Both the position numbers and the translations under genes were made by a program. From assembly GCA_963524205.1 (NCBI GenBank), contig CAURED010000010.1, positions 1 through 64,000 of the forward strand: a stretch of 64,000 nucleotides of DNA, given 5' to 3'. Shown piece after piece: positions 1 to 8,306 of this stretch (positions are counted from its first letter, which is position 1; each line of letters begins with the position of its first letter). The DNA comes from Aminipila sp963524205 (GTDB lineage: Bacteria; Bacillota; Clostridia; Peptostreptococcales; Anaerovoracaceae). The notes below the pieces were generated by a model, which did no database searches, had not been told where the DNA came from, and saw only the letters and a program-made list of their open reading frames with translations.

Positions 1-229
1 GTAAATGAGCAAATCTATTTATGGTCTCTCCTGTTAAACTTGATGTAGTTGTCATTAAATCTGCATACTGAGGATCCTGAGCTAACTCATAGGTCATTGC
101 CACACAGTTGATGGAAGGTCTGATCATTGGATGGTCTACCCAATTATCAATCTTTTCACCAAACATATAGACTCTAGTATTAAGCTTTTTTAAGCTTTCT
201 ATATATTCACTTCCTGTTTTAAGTGCCAT
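1..229 (-). CDS. abfD: 4-hydroxybutyryl-CoA dehydratase, N-terminal part (cut by window edge)
   Basis: The first 76 codons read from an ATG at 229 preceded by GGGGGAAG. The translation contains NTRVYMFGEKI, WVDHPMIRPSINC and YELAQDPQYADLMT, which I recognise from the N-terminus of the clostridial 4-hydroxybutyryl-CoA dehydratase / vinylacetyl-CoA delta-isomerase. That family is an oxygen-sensitive FAD and [4Fe-4S] enzyme turning 4-hydroxybutyryl-CoA into crotonyl-CoA. The cluster and flavin ligands lie beyond the edge and cannot be checked. It follows the 4-hydroxybutyrate dehydrogenase gene by 22 bases, so it is the fourth gene of the GABA operon and supplies the step after CoA transfer. Confidence 0.93.
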   Translation of the reverse strand, partial: MALKTGSEYIESLKKLNTRVYMFGEKIDNWVDHPMIRPSINCVAMTYELAQDPQYADLMTTTSSLTGETINRFAHL

Positions 230-251
230 TCTATCTTCCCCCTTAGTAAAA

Positions 252-1373
252 TTAATAAAGATTTTTAAATATTTCACGAATTTCATCATCAGATAACTGT
301 ACATAATTATTTGAAAGAAGTCTCTGCTGATTTTCTATAGTACTTTGTGTAAATGAATCAATTTGTTCTTCTGTCATTCCATACTCTCTTAGAGGCTTTT
401 TAACAATTAACTGACCTAAGAATTTATCTAATTCATCATAAACATCTTTTACATCACAGCCTAATATGTCTGCAAAAATTTTATTTGCTTTTGCAATCTT
501 TCCATTTGGATTTTTTCTTACATACATCTTAAATACTTCTGTAAAGAATTGATAGTTAGCTTCACCATGAGGTACATGGAAAGCTCCTCCAATGCTATAG
601 GAAAGTGCATGAACTGCTGCACATCCAGCATTTCCAAATGCAATTCCAGCATAATTAGATGCAATAGCAAAATCTTTTAAGTATGGAAGTCTATTTTCTT
701 TTGTATTTCCTTTATCTAATATTTTTTTATAGCCATCCATAATCATTTCAATTGCTTCTAAAGAATACATTTCAGTAAATACTGAAGCCTTAGGTGAAAG
801 GTATGATTCAATAGCATGTATCAAAGCATCAATTGAGCTTGTAGCAAAAACATAATCTGGAAGCCCGCCAAGAGACTCAGGAATTAAAACTGCTGCATCT
901 GCATAAGTCTCTTCAACTGCTAATCCCTTCTTTGTATGAAGTGATTTTAATTCTGCTATAGCAACATTTGTTACTTCACTTCCTGTTCCACAAGTCGTTG
1001 GTACAACTATCAATTTTTTTGCTTTTATAGGAGTTACAGCTCCGGTAAATAAATCTATGGATTTTTCTGGTACATCTAAGGCTAATATTTTACAAATGTC
1101 TACAATCGTGCCCCCACCAAATGCAATAATTCGGTCAAAGTCATATTCTTTTATTTTCTTTGTCATTGCATCAATCATCTCATCAGAAGGTTCTCCTGAG
1201 CCAAATTGTTCTTGAAAAATAACATTTGTATTAATCCCTAGAGATGCAACATATGGTGTATACATCCATTCATTAGTTACTAAAACATCTCTTTCCCCAA
1301 GATTAAATTCATCATTAAAATCTTTAAAAGTATCAAAATAGAATATTTTTGGTACCACTCTTAATGCTAACAT
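252..1373 (-). CDS. 4hbD: 4-hydroxybutyrate dehydrogenase (iron-type alcohol dehydrogenase family)
   Basis: A 373-residue group III (iron-dependent) alcohol dehydrogenase. The nucleotide-binding GGGTIVD sits at residues 86-92 and PTTCGTGSE at 125-133. Likely metal ligands are D182 and H186 (DALIHAIE), H255 and H269 (HALS...HVPHGEAN). Length is normal for the family. In GABA fermenters this enzyme reduces succinate semialdehyde to 4-hydroxybutyrate with NADH. The specific substrate is inferred from position: gabT and the CoA-transferase lie upstream, the dehydratase downstream. The start ATG follows AAGGAGGATAAAAG. The gene is cytoplasmic and co-directional with its neighbours. Confidence 0.92.
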   Translation of the reverse strand: MLALRVVPKIFYFDTFKDFNDEFNLGERDVLVTNEWMYTPYVASLGINTNVIFQEQFGSGEPSDEMIDAMTKKIKEYDFDRIIAFGGGTIVDICKILALDVPEKSIDLFTGAVTPIKAKKLIVVPTTCGTGSEVTNVAIAELKSLHTKKGLAVEETYADAAVLIPESLGGLPDYVFATSSIDALIHAIESYLSPKASVFTEMYSLEAIEMIMDGYKKILDKGNTKENRLPYLKDFAIASNYAGIAFGNAGCAAVHALSYSIGGAFHVPHGEANYQFFTEVFKMYVRKNPNGKIAKANKIFADILGCDVKDVYDELDKFLGQLIVKKPLREYGMTEEQIDSFTQSTIENQQRLLSNNYVQLSDDEIREIFKNLY

Positions 1374-1416
1374 CTTTTATCCTCCTTATATATCAGTAAT
1401 TTAGGATTTCTTTGTT

Positions 1417-2739
1417 TCATTTACCCATGGAAAAACTTTTTTCATGAAATCTCTGCTCAAATTCATGTATTAATTCTTCTTTTGCACTTTCATGGGCAAT
1501 GTTAATTAAATTTTTTGCTCTGTCACGAAGTGATTTTCCCTTCATTTCAGCTATTCCATTTTCAGTAATAATATAATCTACATCATTTCTTGAAGTCGTT
1601 ACTGCGGCTCCCTCATCCAAAAATGGTACAATTTTTGATAAAATCTGACCATCTTTCTTCTTCGTAAAGGAAGGCATTGCAATTATTGATTTTCCGTCCT
1701 CTGCCATTGCCGCTCCTCGTATAAAATCTACTTGCCCGCCTACTCCAGAAAATTGTCGTTTACCTATTGTATCTGCTACAACCTGCCCCATCATATCAAC
1801 TTGGATAGCGGAGTTAATTGCTACCATTCGATACTGCCTCATAACTACAGCAGGATGATTAACATAATCTACAGGTCTTACTTCAACTTCTGGGTTATTG
1901 TGAGCAAAATCATATAATTTTTTTGTTCCTAATAAAAAGGTAACTGTCATCTTCCACTTGTTTTCTGTCTTATATTTACCTGTTATAACACCCTTTTCAT
2001 ACAATTGAATCGTTCCATCTGCAATCATTTCAGAATGAATACCCAGGTCTTTTCTATCATCAAGCATCTGTACAACAGCATCTGGAATTCCACCAATACC
2101 AAGCTGCAGAGTAGATCTATCTTCTATTAGTGAAACACAGTGTGCACCTATGGCCTTTTCTAAATCACCAATCACAGCAGGTTTTGATTCATATAAAGGC
2201 ATTGACTGCTCTACCACATAGTCAAATTCAGATACATGTACCTTTTCTCCAAAAGTTCTTGGTAATTGATCATTTACCTGTACAATAACTGTCCTTGCTG
2301 ATTTCAATGCTTGGAAAGTATAATCTACAGATGTTCCAAGACTGCAATATCCATTTTCATCTGGTGGTGTAACTTGTGTCATAAGCACATCGCACTTCAA
2401 CCGACCATTTCGTATCAAAATAGGTACTTCATGAAAAAACATTGGTATAAAATCGGCTCTTCCTTCTTCAATAGCTTTTCGCACATTTGCACTTGCAAAA
2501 AGAGGTTTTGCCCATAAATGTTTTTCCATATCAGGAGCTGTATAAGCTCCTGATCCTAAACTAACCATATGTTTTATTGTTACTCCATGGTACTTCTCAG
2601 AATTGGCAACCATTGCATCAACCAGCACTTTAGGTTCACCAATCGCATGTCCTAAAAAAACCACATCCTTGTCTTTAATATGAGATACTGCTTCTTCAGG
2701 TGTACAAATGCACTTATTGTACTGTTTCTGCCAACCCAT
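1417..2739 (-). CDS. abfT: 4-hydroxybutyrate CoA-transferase
   Basis: A 440-residue class I CoA-transferase of the acetyl-CoA hydrolase/transferase family. LGIGGIPDAV lies near residue 213 and HSEMIADG at 235-242. E237 of HSEM aligns with the catalytic glutamate that forms the CoA thioester in the C. aminobutyricum enzyme. The protein should exchange CoA between acetyl- or butyryl-CoA and 4-hydroxybutyrate, making the substrate of the dehydratase. The start ATG follows AAGGGGGGC. It lies between gabT and the dehydrogenase on the same strand. The spacer to gabT holds three short tandem repeats. Confidence 0.92.
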   Translation of the reverse strand: MGWQKQYNKCICTPEEAVSHIKDKDVVFLGHAIGEPKVLVDAMVANSEKYHGVTIKHMVSLGSGAYTAPDMEKHLWAKPLFASANVRKAIEEGRADFIPMFFHEVPILIRNGRLKCDVLMTQVTPPDENGYCSLGTSVDYTFQALKSARTVIVQVNDQLPRTFGEKVHVSEFDYVVEQSMPLYESKPAVIGDLEKAIGAHCVSLIEDRSTLQLGIGGIPDAVVQMLDDRKDLGIHSEMIADGTIQLYEKGVITGKYKTENKWKMTVTFLLGTKKLYDFAHNNPEVEVRPVDYVNHPAVVMRQYRMVAINSAIQVDMMGQVVADTIGKRQFSGVGGQVDFIRGAAMAEDGKSIIAMPSFTKKKDGQILSKIVPFLDEGAAVTTSRNDVDYIITENGIAEMKGKSLRDRAKNLINIAHESAKEELIHEFEQRFHEKSFSMGK

Positions 2740-2756
2740 TTTTAAAGCCCCCCTTA

Positions 2757-2825
2757 TTATTTATATTTAACTCAACTTTTTTATTTACTTTTAACTCAAC
2801 TTTTTATTTATATTTAACTCAACTT
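2757..2825. repeat. Three tandem 22-bp repeats between gabT and abfT
   Basis: Units occupy 2757-2778, 2781-2802 and 2804-2825. The first and third are identical; the second differs at two positions in the middle. Each ends in TAACTCAACTT on the plus strand. They fill most of the 113-bp spacer between gabT and the CoA-transferase gene, just upstream of its Shine-Dalgarno sequence. No strong hairpin is visible. They may only be slippage products, or they may affect mRNA processing between the two cistrons. Confidence 0.8.
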
Positions 2826-2852
2826 ATTAATATATAATTTATCTTTTATTAA

Positions 2853-4214
2853 CTACTTTTCCAGGCTTGCTTTAATAGCATTTTCATAGATTTCTAAGCC
2901 TGCATCCAACTGTTCATCTGTAATAACAAGTGGTGCTAGAAAACGGATAACATTTCCATAAGTTCCTGCACTTTCTAAAAGCAAACCATGTTGAACAGCT
3001 TCCTGTACGATGTTATTGACTAGTTCAGAATTAGGTTCTTTTGTAGCCTTATCCTTAACAAATTCAATACCCATCATGCTGCCAGTGCCTCTAACATCTC
3101 CAACAACTTCATATTTTTCCTGCCATTGTTTCCAAATATTCATTACCTTTTCAGAGATTCTTAATGCCTTTCCTGGGAAGTCTTCATTTTCCATAATTTT
3201 AATAACTTCCAATGCTGCTGCACAAGCTAGTGCATTTCCACAATAAGTTCCACCAATAGTGCCTGCTGGTACCTTATCCATAATCTCAGTACGTGCTGTT
3301 ACTGCACTTAGCGGAGCTCCGCCTGCAATGGATTTTGCTGATGTCATAATATCAGGAGCACATCCATTTTCAGCCCAATATTCACTTGCAAACATTCTTC
3401 CTGAACGTGCAAAACCAGTCTGCACTTCATCTGCAACTAATAAGATTCCCTTTTCATCACAGATTTTTCTTATCGCCTTAACCCATTCAATTGGAGCAGG
3501 TACAAAACCACCTTCACCCTGTATAGGTTCTAAAACGATAGCCGCTACATATTCTGCTGGAGAAGCTTCAATGAATGCCTCTTCTACCTTATTTACATAA
3601 TACTTGATTGCTTCCTCTTCTGTTAATCCCTTTGGAGCTCTATATAAGTATGGATATTCAACACGATATACACCATCAGGGAAAGGACCCATTCCAACAG
3701 CATAAGCCTTCTTTCCAGTCATTGCCATAGTCATAAGAGTTCTACCATGGAAAGCGCCACTAAATACTATAATATTTGGTCTTCCTGTATATCCTTTTGC
3801 TATTTTAACAGCGTTTTCATCAGCCTCAGCACCACTGTTTACAAACATAGTTTTTTTCTTTTCGCCTCTAACTGGTACAATTTCATTCATTTTTTCTGCA
3901 AGTTCGATATAACCTTCATGAGTAGTGATATTCATCATACTATGAAAATATTTTTCAGCCTGATATTGAACAGCTTTTATGACTGCGGGCTGACTATACC
4001 CTACATTCGTAACGCCTACGCCACCAATCCAATCAAGGAAAATATTTCCGTCAACATCTTCAAACATAGCGCCCTCGGCTTTTGCCATTACGCAAGGATA
4101 TCCACATTTAATAGCATTTGGAATAGAATTCTGTCTTCTTTCAATAATCTTCTTAGCCTTTTCGCCAGGAAGTTCTGATGTAATAATTTTAGGTAATGCA
4201 TTTTTCAATTCCAT
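2853..4214 (-). CDS. gabT: 4-aminobutyrate aminotransferase (class III, PLP)
   Basis: A class III aminotransferase of 453 residues from the ATG at 4214, which sits 6 bases after GGAGGAG. An in-frame TTG at 4229 overlaps that ribosome site and is a poor start. Landmarks are NSGAEADENAVKIAK, FHGRTLMTMAMTG, LVADEVQTGFAR (cofactor aspartate) and TSAKSIAGGAPL (Schiff-base lysine). It should transfer the GABA amino group to 2-oxoglutarate, giving succinate semialdehyde and glutamate. It is first in the operon, which fits entry of GABA into the pathway. Substrate assignment rests on the neighbours; related enzymes can use other omega-amino acids. Confidence 0.92.
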   Translation of the reverse strand: MELKNALPKIITSELPGEKAKKIIERRQNSIPNAIKCGYPCVMAKAEGAMFEDVDGNIFLDWIGGVGVTNVGYSQPAVIKAVQYQAEKYFHSMMNITTHEGYIELAEKMNEIVPVRGEKKKTMFVNSGAEADENAVKIAKGYTGRPNIIVFSGAFHGRTLMTMAMTGKKAYAVGMGPFPDGVYRVEYPYLYRAPKGLTEEEAIKYYVNKVEEAFIEASPAEYVAAIVLEPIQGEGGFVPAPIEWVKAIRKICDEKGILLVADEVQTGFARSGRMFASEYWAENGCAPDIMTSAKSIAGGAPLSAVTARTEIMDKVPAGTIGGTYCGNALACAAALEVIKIMENEDFPGKALRISEKVMNIWKQWQEKYEVVGDVRGTGSMMGIEFVKDKATKEPNSELVNNIVQEAVQHGLLLESAGTYGNVIRFLAPLVITDEQLDAGLEIYENAIKASLEK

Positions 4215-4253
4215 TTTTTTCTCCTCCAATATAAAATAAATAATAACTATACA

Positions 4254-4280
4254 AAACGGTTGGTATACCGTCTAGCGTTT
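4254..4280. promoter_or_regulatory. Dyad-rich segment in the gabT leader
   Basis: AAACG (4254-4258) and CGTTT (4276-4280) form one inverted pair. Inside lie ACGGT (4256-4260) with ACCGT (4267-4271) and the perfect palindrome GGTATACC (4262-4269). The segment sits just downstream of the predicted transcription start and about 40 bases before the gabT ATG. It could be an operator or fold in the leader RNA. The half TGTAAACGCT on the minus strand also resembles half of a CcpA site, but the other half does not match. Confidence 0.45.
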
Positions 4281-4295
4281 ACACCAGATAAAAGC

Positions 4296-4310
4296 GCAAA
4301 ATATATGCCA
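4296..4310 (-). promoter_or_regulatory. Candidate sigma-54 promoter of the GABA operon
   Basis: On the minus strand the sequence reads TGGCATATATTTTGC. GG and GC are separated by exactly 10 bases, as in the -24/-12 consensus TGGCAC-N5-TTGC. No good -35/-10 pair stands out in the same spacer. The element lies about 80 bases upstream of the gabT ATG. Sigma-54 promoters need an enhancer-binding activator; none is encoded in this window. A TTTATAA/TTATAAA inverted pair at 4333-4339 and 4358-4364 could be part of an upstream activator site. Confidence 0.55.
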
Positions 4311-4420
4311 AAATAGAAAATTTATTTATTATTTTATAATTTTCAGAAAACATAACCTTATAAATCCTTAAATATCAACGTCTGTTTTTTCTTAATTTTC
4401 TAAAAAGTAATATATGTATA

Positions 4421-4454
4421 ATAAAAGGTGGGGCCAATCAGCTCCACCTTTTAT
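4421..4454 (-). terminator. Terminator hairpin downstream of the 71-residue Cys-rich gene
   Basis: ATAAAAGGTGG (4421-4431) pairs with CCACCTTTTAT (4444-4454), extended by three inner pairs including one G-U, around a CAATCA loop. Both flanks are A/T rich, so it could work in both directions. It lies downstream of the small gene on the minus strand. Confidence 0.75.
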
Positions 4455-4463
4455 TAATTTATT

Positions 4464-4495
4464 AATAAAATTATTAATAAATTAATAATTTTATT
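4464..4495. repeat. AT-only perfect inverted repeat
   Basis: A 15-bp perfect inverted repeat (4464-4478 with 4481-4495) made only of A and T, with a 2-base loop. It lies next to the terminator hairpin. It may assist termination or be a simple-sequence palindrome. Confidence 0.7.
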
Positions 4496-4509
4496 TTGCT
4501 TATCATGTT

Positions 4510-4725
4510 TTAAAACAACCCGCCGAATAAGCCTCCGCCTTTACAATTGTTATTGTTGTTGTTGTTGCAGAAAAGTAAGTAAAGAACTATTAAAATAAGA
4601 ATGATATGGCCTGAACCACCACCGCCATCATTACAGCAGCAATCGTCAAAGCATTTATCGTCGCACCTATCCTTACAGTTGCAGTCTCTAAAACATTCCT
4701 TTTCACAGAAATTACCGTCGCCCAT
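4510..4725 (-). CDS. Small Cys-, Gly- and Asn-rich membrane protein, unknown
   Basis: A 71-residue protein with a clear Shine-Dalgarno (GGAGGTG) 5 bases before the ATG. The N-terminal 32 residues hold nine cysteines in a charged context (CEKECFRDCNCKD, CDDKCFDDCCC). A GGGGSGH linker follows, then a hydrophobic helix (IILILIVLYLLF), a run of asparagines and a glycine/phenylalanine tail. The layout resembles small high-cysteine or YjcZ-like proteins often seen in spore formers, so a spore-coat role is possible. I cannot assign it to a family. It has its own terminator and looks monocistronic. Confidence 0.7.
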   Translation of the reverse strand: MGDGNFCEKECFRDCNCKDRCDDKCFDDCCCNDGGGGSGHIILILIVLYLLFCNNNNNNNCKGGGLFGGLF

Positions 4726-4788
4726 AATGCACCTCCATATGTATGATAATATTATTAATCATAATATGCAGATACTTCACGATGTGTG

Positions 4789-5427
4789 CTAAAAGTCGTA
4801 TTCTTCCTCCTCAAGCCCACTCATATATTCAGCTTCAGGGTTCTCTGCTAAATCCTCTTCTATATAGCCATCCTCATCCTCCTCAGCCTTAATTACATCA
4901 CTGAAGGAAACTACATATTCATCAAGCTGATAATCTAACCCTTCATCAAATCCATAAGAGTAATCTTCTCCACTTAATTTTTCCATTCTTGAAAGAACTA
5001 ATGCTTCAAAGAATGTCATTTCTTTTGTGGTTCCATCCTTTTTCTTTGTGCATTCAATATTACTATCAAGAACATACCAATTCCTAAACCTCTCCAGTTC
5101 CTCTACAAAGCCTACCCATTCCCTTGTTCCATCTTCCTCCTCGTTTTGTAAAGGTTTTAACATTCCTCGTAGTGACATGCTCACACTCTTTAATAAAGTA
5201 AATGCCTCTGTTCCATCATCTGGTAATGCCTCTGAAATTTCATCAAAATAGTTTTCAATTAATTCACTTAATACCTTTTTATCTACTTGTGATATTAATT
5301 CAAAAAGAGCATCATATGAAATGTGCTCGTCGCACTCCATCAAATCTGCAAAGTGCTCAAAATACTGAAATTCATCTGGATTATCAATATCCAATAATTC
5401 TAATAGTTCATCATAATTCATGCTCAT
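4789..5427 (-). CDS. Acidic hypothetical protein
   Basis: A 212-residue, strongly acidic, probably soluble protein with no signal peptide. It begins MSMNYDELLELLDIDNPDEF and ends in an acidic tail (SGLEEEEYDF). Many residues suggest alpha-helix, including a segment near residues 45-100 that reads as helical bundle. GTGAGGGATA precedes the ATG. I do not recognise the family. It stands alone between the Cys-rich gene and the divergent pepF. Nothing around it indicates a function. Confidence 0.75.
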   Translation of the reverse strand: MSMNYDELLELLDIDNPDEFQYFEHFADLMECDEHISYDALFELISQVDKKVLSELIENYFDEISEALPDDGTEAFTLLKSVSMSLRGMLKPLQNEEEDGTREWVGFVEELERFRNWYVLDSNIECTKKKDGTTKEMTFFEALVLSRMEKLSGEDYSYGFDEGLDYQLDEYVVSFSDVIKAEEDEDGYIEEDLAENPEAEYMSGLEEEEYDF

Positions 5428-5473
5428 TATCCCTCACTTTAATATTTAAAAAAATACATTTAAACCCATATTT

Positions 5474-5686
5474 GTGGTATAATATTCTTTGTATCACCAA
5501 TTATATCCATTTATAAAGTGGATTATGTAATACATATTATATTAAACAATTATGAATGATATGTAAATAGAAACTATATTATATCATACAAGTTAATCAA
5601 TGTATGATCCAATGTTGATTTTCTTACGGCAATGCCGTATCAATCTAATCAATGTTATATTATGTATATCATGTATGGAGGTTCAA
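5474..5686 (+). promoter_or_regulatory. pepF promoter and leader
   Basis: TGGTATAAT at 5475-5483 is an extended -10 element on the plus strand; no strong -35 is evident. The following 200-base leader has three small inverted repeats: ATCCA/TGGAT near 5506-5524, AATCAA (5595-5600) with TTGATT (5615-5620), and TACGGC (5625-5630) with GCCGTA (5634-5639). They match no riboswitch that I know. TGGAGG ends six bases before the ATG at 5687. Confidence 0.45.
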
Positions 5687-7486
5687 ATGAACGATAAAAA
5701 AACAAAAACCAGAGATCAAATTGATAGAAAATACAAATGGAATATTGAAAGTATGTATCCAAACGAATCTGACTGGGACAAAGATTATAACGCTGTAATG
5801 CAAATGTCAGATGAATATATTAAATATTCTGGCAGGCTTGGTGAGAATGCAGAAATTATGCTTGAAGCATTTCAAGAAAAAGATAAAATCTGGCAGGTAG
5901 CTGAGAAAGTTTACGTATACGCACGGATGAAACGTGATGAAGATAATAGAGCTACAAAATATCAGGCGCTTGCTGATAAGTGCAATGCATTACTGGCCAA
6001 AGCTTCAGCTTCCATGTCCTTCTTTACTCCAGAGCTTTTAGACATACCTGAAGAAAAACTTTTAGGCTTTATAAAACAAGAGCCAGAATTAAAGGTTTAT
6101 GAATATGTGATTCTTGATATTTTAAGAGAAAAAGCACATGTGCTTACTAAAGCTGAAGAAAATATTCTTGCTCAAATGAGTGAAGTAACTTCCGCAACTA
6201 ATGATATATTTACTATGTTAAACAATGCTGATATTAAATTCGGCACAATTTTAGATGAAGATGGTGATGAAGTTGAAGTTACACATGGCAAATATATAAA
6301 TCTTTTAGAATCCTATGACAGACGAGTTAGAAAAGAAGCTTTTGACCACACGTACGAAGCTTATAAAAAGCAGATTAATACTATTGCAACTACTTACAAC
6401 TACAATACAAAAACCGATGTTGTCAGTGCAAGAATCCGTAAATATGATTCTGCTTTAGCTGCTGCCTTATCTAGTGATAATATTGAAAAAGAAGTTTATC
6501 ACAACCTTATTGATGTTGTTAATAAGAACCTTCATATTGTCCATAGATACATGCAGCTACGTAAAAAACTTTTAGGCGTAGATGAATTAAAAATGTATGA
6601 TGTATATGTACCTCTCATTGAAATACCCAATAAAACAGTTTCCTATGAGGAAGCACTTGATATAATGCGTGGGGGACTTGCTCCTTTAGGTCAGGATTAT
6701 CTTTCACGTATGAATAATGGTATTTCTGAGGGTTGGATTGACGTCTTTGAAAATGAAGGTAAAACCAGTGGAGCATATAGTTTCGGAAGTTATGACAGCA
6801 TGCCTTTTATTCTTCTAAATTACTCTGAAAAGCTTAAAGATGTATTTACTATTGTTCATGAAATGGGTCACTCAATGCATTCTAATTATACTAGAGAAAC
6901 GCAGCCTTTCATTTATGGAGGACATTCAATATTTACTGCTGAAGTTGCTTCAACTGTAAATGAATCATTATTAATGCAGCACTTATTAAACAAAGAAACT
7001 GATGTAAATATGAAAAAATATCTTCTTAACCTATATATAGAAGAATTTAGAACTACCCTGTTCCGTCAAACTATGTTTGCTGAATTTGAACTTCTTACAC
7101 ATGAAGCTGTTGAACGTGGTGATGTTCTAACTGCAGAATGGTTATGTACTGAATATGAGAACCTTAATAAAAAATATTTTGGTGAAGCTATAGGCGATGA
7201 TGAATATATCAAATACGAATGGGCTAGAATTCCTCATTTCTACAACTCATTTTATGTATACAAATACGCAACAGGATATTCAGCAGCAACTGCAATTTCA
7301 AATAAAATTTTAAATGATGGCAAAACTGCTGTACACAATTATATAGAATTCCTAAAAACTGGTGAATCGAACTATCCAATTGAACTTTTAAAAATTGCAG
7401 GTATCGATATGAGCAGTCCCGAACCAATTGAACTTGCTATGAAGACTTTTGAAAAGCTAGTAAATGAATTTGAAAGATTGGTATAA
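5687..7486 (+). CDS. pepF: Oligoendopeptidase F (M3 zinc metallopeptidase)
   Basis: A 599-residue M3B oligopeptidase. The zinc motif HEMGH is at residues 391-395 (IVHEMGHSMHS), followed by the downstream glutamate region FTAEVASTVNE. Length matches PepF. I chose the ATG at 5687 because TATGGAGG precedes it and the family starts near there; the open frame extends 29 codons further upstream with no ribosome site. The enzyme is cytoplasmic and cleaves short peptides, which suits an amino-acid fermenter. NAD kinase follows 6 bases later and the RluA gene after that, so the three probably form one transcript. Confidence 0.93.
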   Translation: MNDKKTKTRDQIDRKYKWNIESMYPNESDWDKDYNAVMQMSDEYIKYSGRLGENAEIMLEAFQEKDKIWQVAEKVYVYARMKRDEDNRATKYQALADKCNALLAKASASMSFFTPELLDIPEEKLLGFIKQEPELKVYEYVILDILREKAHVLTKAEENILAQMSEVTSATNDIFTMLNNADIKFGTILDEDGDEVEVTHGKYINLLESYDRRVRKEAFDHTYEAYKKQINTIATTYNYNTKTDVVSARIRKYDSALAAALSSDNIEKEVYHNLIDVVNKNLHIVHRYMQLRKKLLGVDELKMYDVYVPLIEIPNKTVSYEEALDIMRGGLAPLGQDYLSRMNNGISEGWIDVFENEGKTSGAYSFGSYDSMPFILLNYSEKLKDVFTIVHEMGHSMHSNYTRETQPFIYGGHSIFTAEVASTVNESLLMQHLLNKETDVNMKKYLLNLYIEEFRTTLFRQTMFAEFELLTHEAVERGDVLTAEWLCTEYENLNKKYFGEAIGDDEYIKYEWARIPHFYNSFYVYKYATGYSAATAISNKILNDGKTAVHNYIEFLKTGESNYPIELLKIAGIDMSSPEPIELAMKTFEKLVNEFERLV

Positions 7487-7492
7487 AAAGCA

Positions 7493-8299
7493 ATGAAAAA
7501 CAGAGTTATTACAATACACACGAATGACACTACGGTATCATTAAAAACAAAACGACTTTTAGCGAAAAAGCTTGAAGGTAGTGGTTTTATAGTTTCTGAG
7601 TCCCTTGATCCGGACTCAGAACTAATTGTTTGCATTGGTGGTGATGGTGCATTTTTAGAAGGAATACATAAATTTGATTTTCCGAATATTCCTTTTATTG
7701 GTATCAATACTGGACACTTAGGTTTTTTTCAAGAAATCAATCCGAATCAATTAGCGGATTTTATTTTTCATTATAAGACTGGTAAATACCGCTTACAGAC
7801 TCTTTCAACTGTAAAAGCTACAGTTACAAATGATAATGATGAATACTTTGAACATATAGGCCTGAATGAAATAGTAATCCGAGGAGAGTTGTCTCATCCT
7901 GTTCATTTAAATATTTCCATTGGGGGCAGCTTTGTTGAACGTTTTAGTGGTGACGGAATACTTGTAGCTACACCTGCCGGAAGTACTGCATATAATTATT
8001 CCCTGGGTGGCTGTATTGTAGATCCAAGATTAAAACTAATGCAGGTAACTCCTATAGCCCCTATGAACACAACCGCATATCGTTCCTTTACATCAAGTAT
8101 ACTGTTACCTTCCGATCTTTCCTTAGGTGTTATACCTGATTATGTAACGAAACATGGGATTAAAATTACTACGGATCATTTAGAATATAACTATAATGAT
8201 ATCAAACATATTAACATTGAGTTTTCAAACAAAATTGTAAATTTATTGCGTTTTGAAAACTACGATTTTTGGACTAAAGTTAAAAGTAAATTTTTATAG
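7493..8299 (+). CDS. nadK: NAD kinase
   Basis: A 268-residue ATP-NAD kinase. The GGDGAF motif lies at residues 49-54 and the second NAD-binding motif reads TPAGSTAYNYSLGG. Both are diagnostic of the family. It phosphorylates NAD to NADP in the cytoplasm. The ATG follows the pepF stop by 6 bases with only a weak ribosome site, so translation may be coupled. The C-terminus is ordinary. The pseudouridine synthase starts 8 bases after its stop. Confidence 0.95.
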   Translation: MKNRVITIHTNDTTVSLKTKRLLAKKLEGSGFIVSESLDPDSELIVCIGGDGAFLEGIHKFDFPNIPFIGINTGHLGFFQEINPNQLADFIFHYKTGKYRLQTLSTVKATVTNDNDEYFEHIGLNEIVIRGELSHPVHLNISIGGSFVERFSGDGILVATPAGSTAYNYSLGGCIVDPRLKLMQVTPIAPMNTTAYRSFTSSILLPSDLSLGVIPDYVTKHGIKITTDHLEYNYNDIKHINIEFSNKIVNLLRFENYDFWTKVKSKFL

Positions 8300-8306
8300 A
8301 GGTAAT

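Noticed and set aside
3010..4178. Three plus-strand reading frames of 78-143 codons opposite gabT
   Set aside because: They lie entirely inside a well-supported aminotransferase gene on the other strand, have no ribosome sites and give no recognisable protein.
4270..4283. CcpA cre site in the gabT leader
   Set aside because: Only the first half (TGTAAACGCT) fits; the second half differs at several conserved positions.
5428..5686. Riboswitch or T-box in the pepF leader
   Set aside because: The small inverted repeats do not form any known aptamer, and the T-box consensus AGGGTGGNACCGCG is absent.
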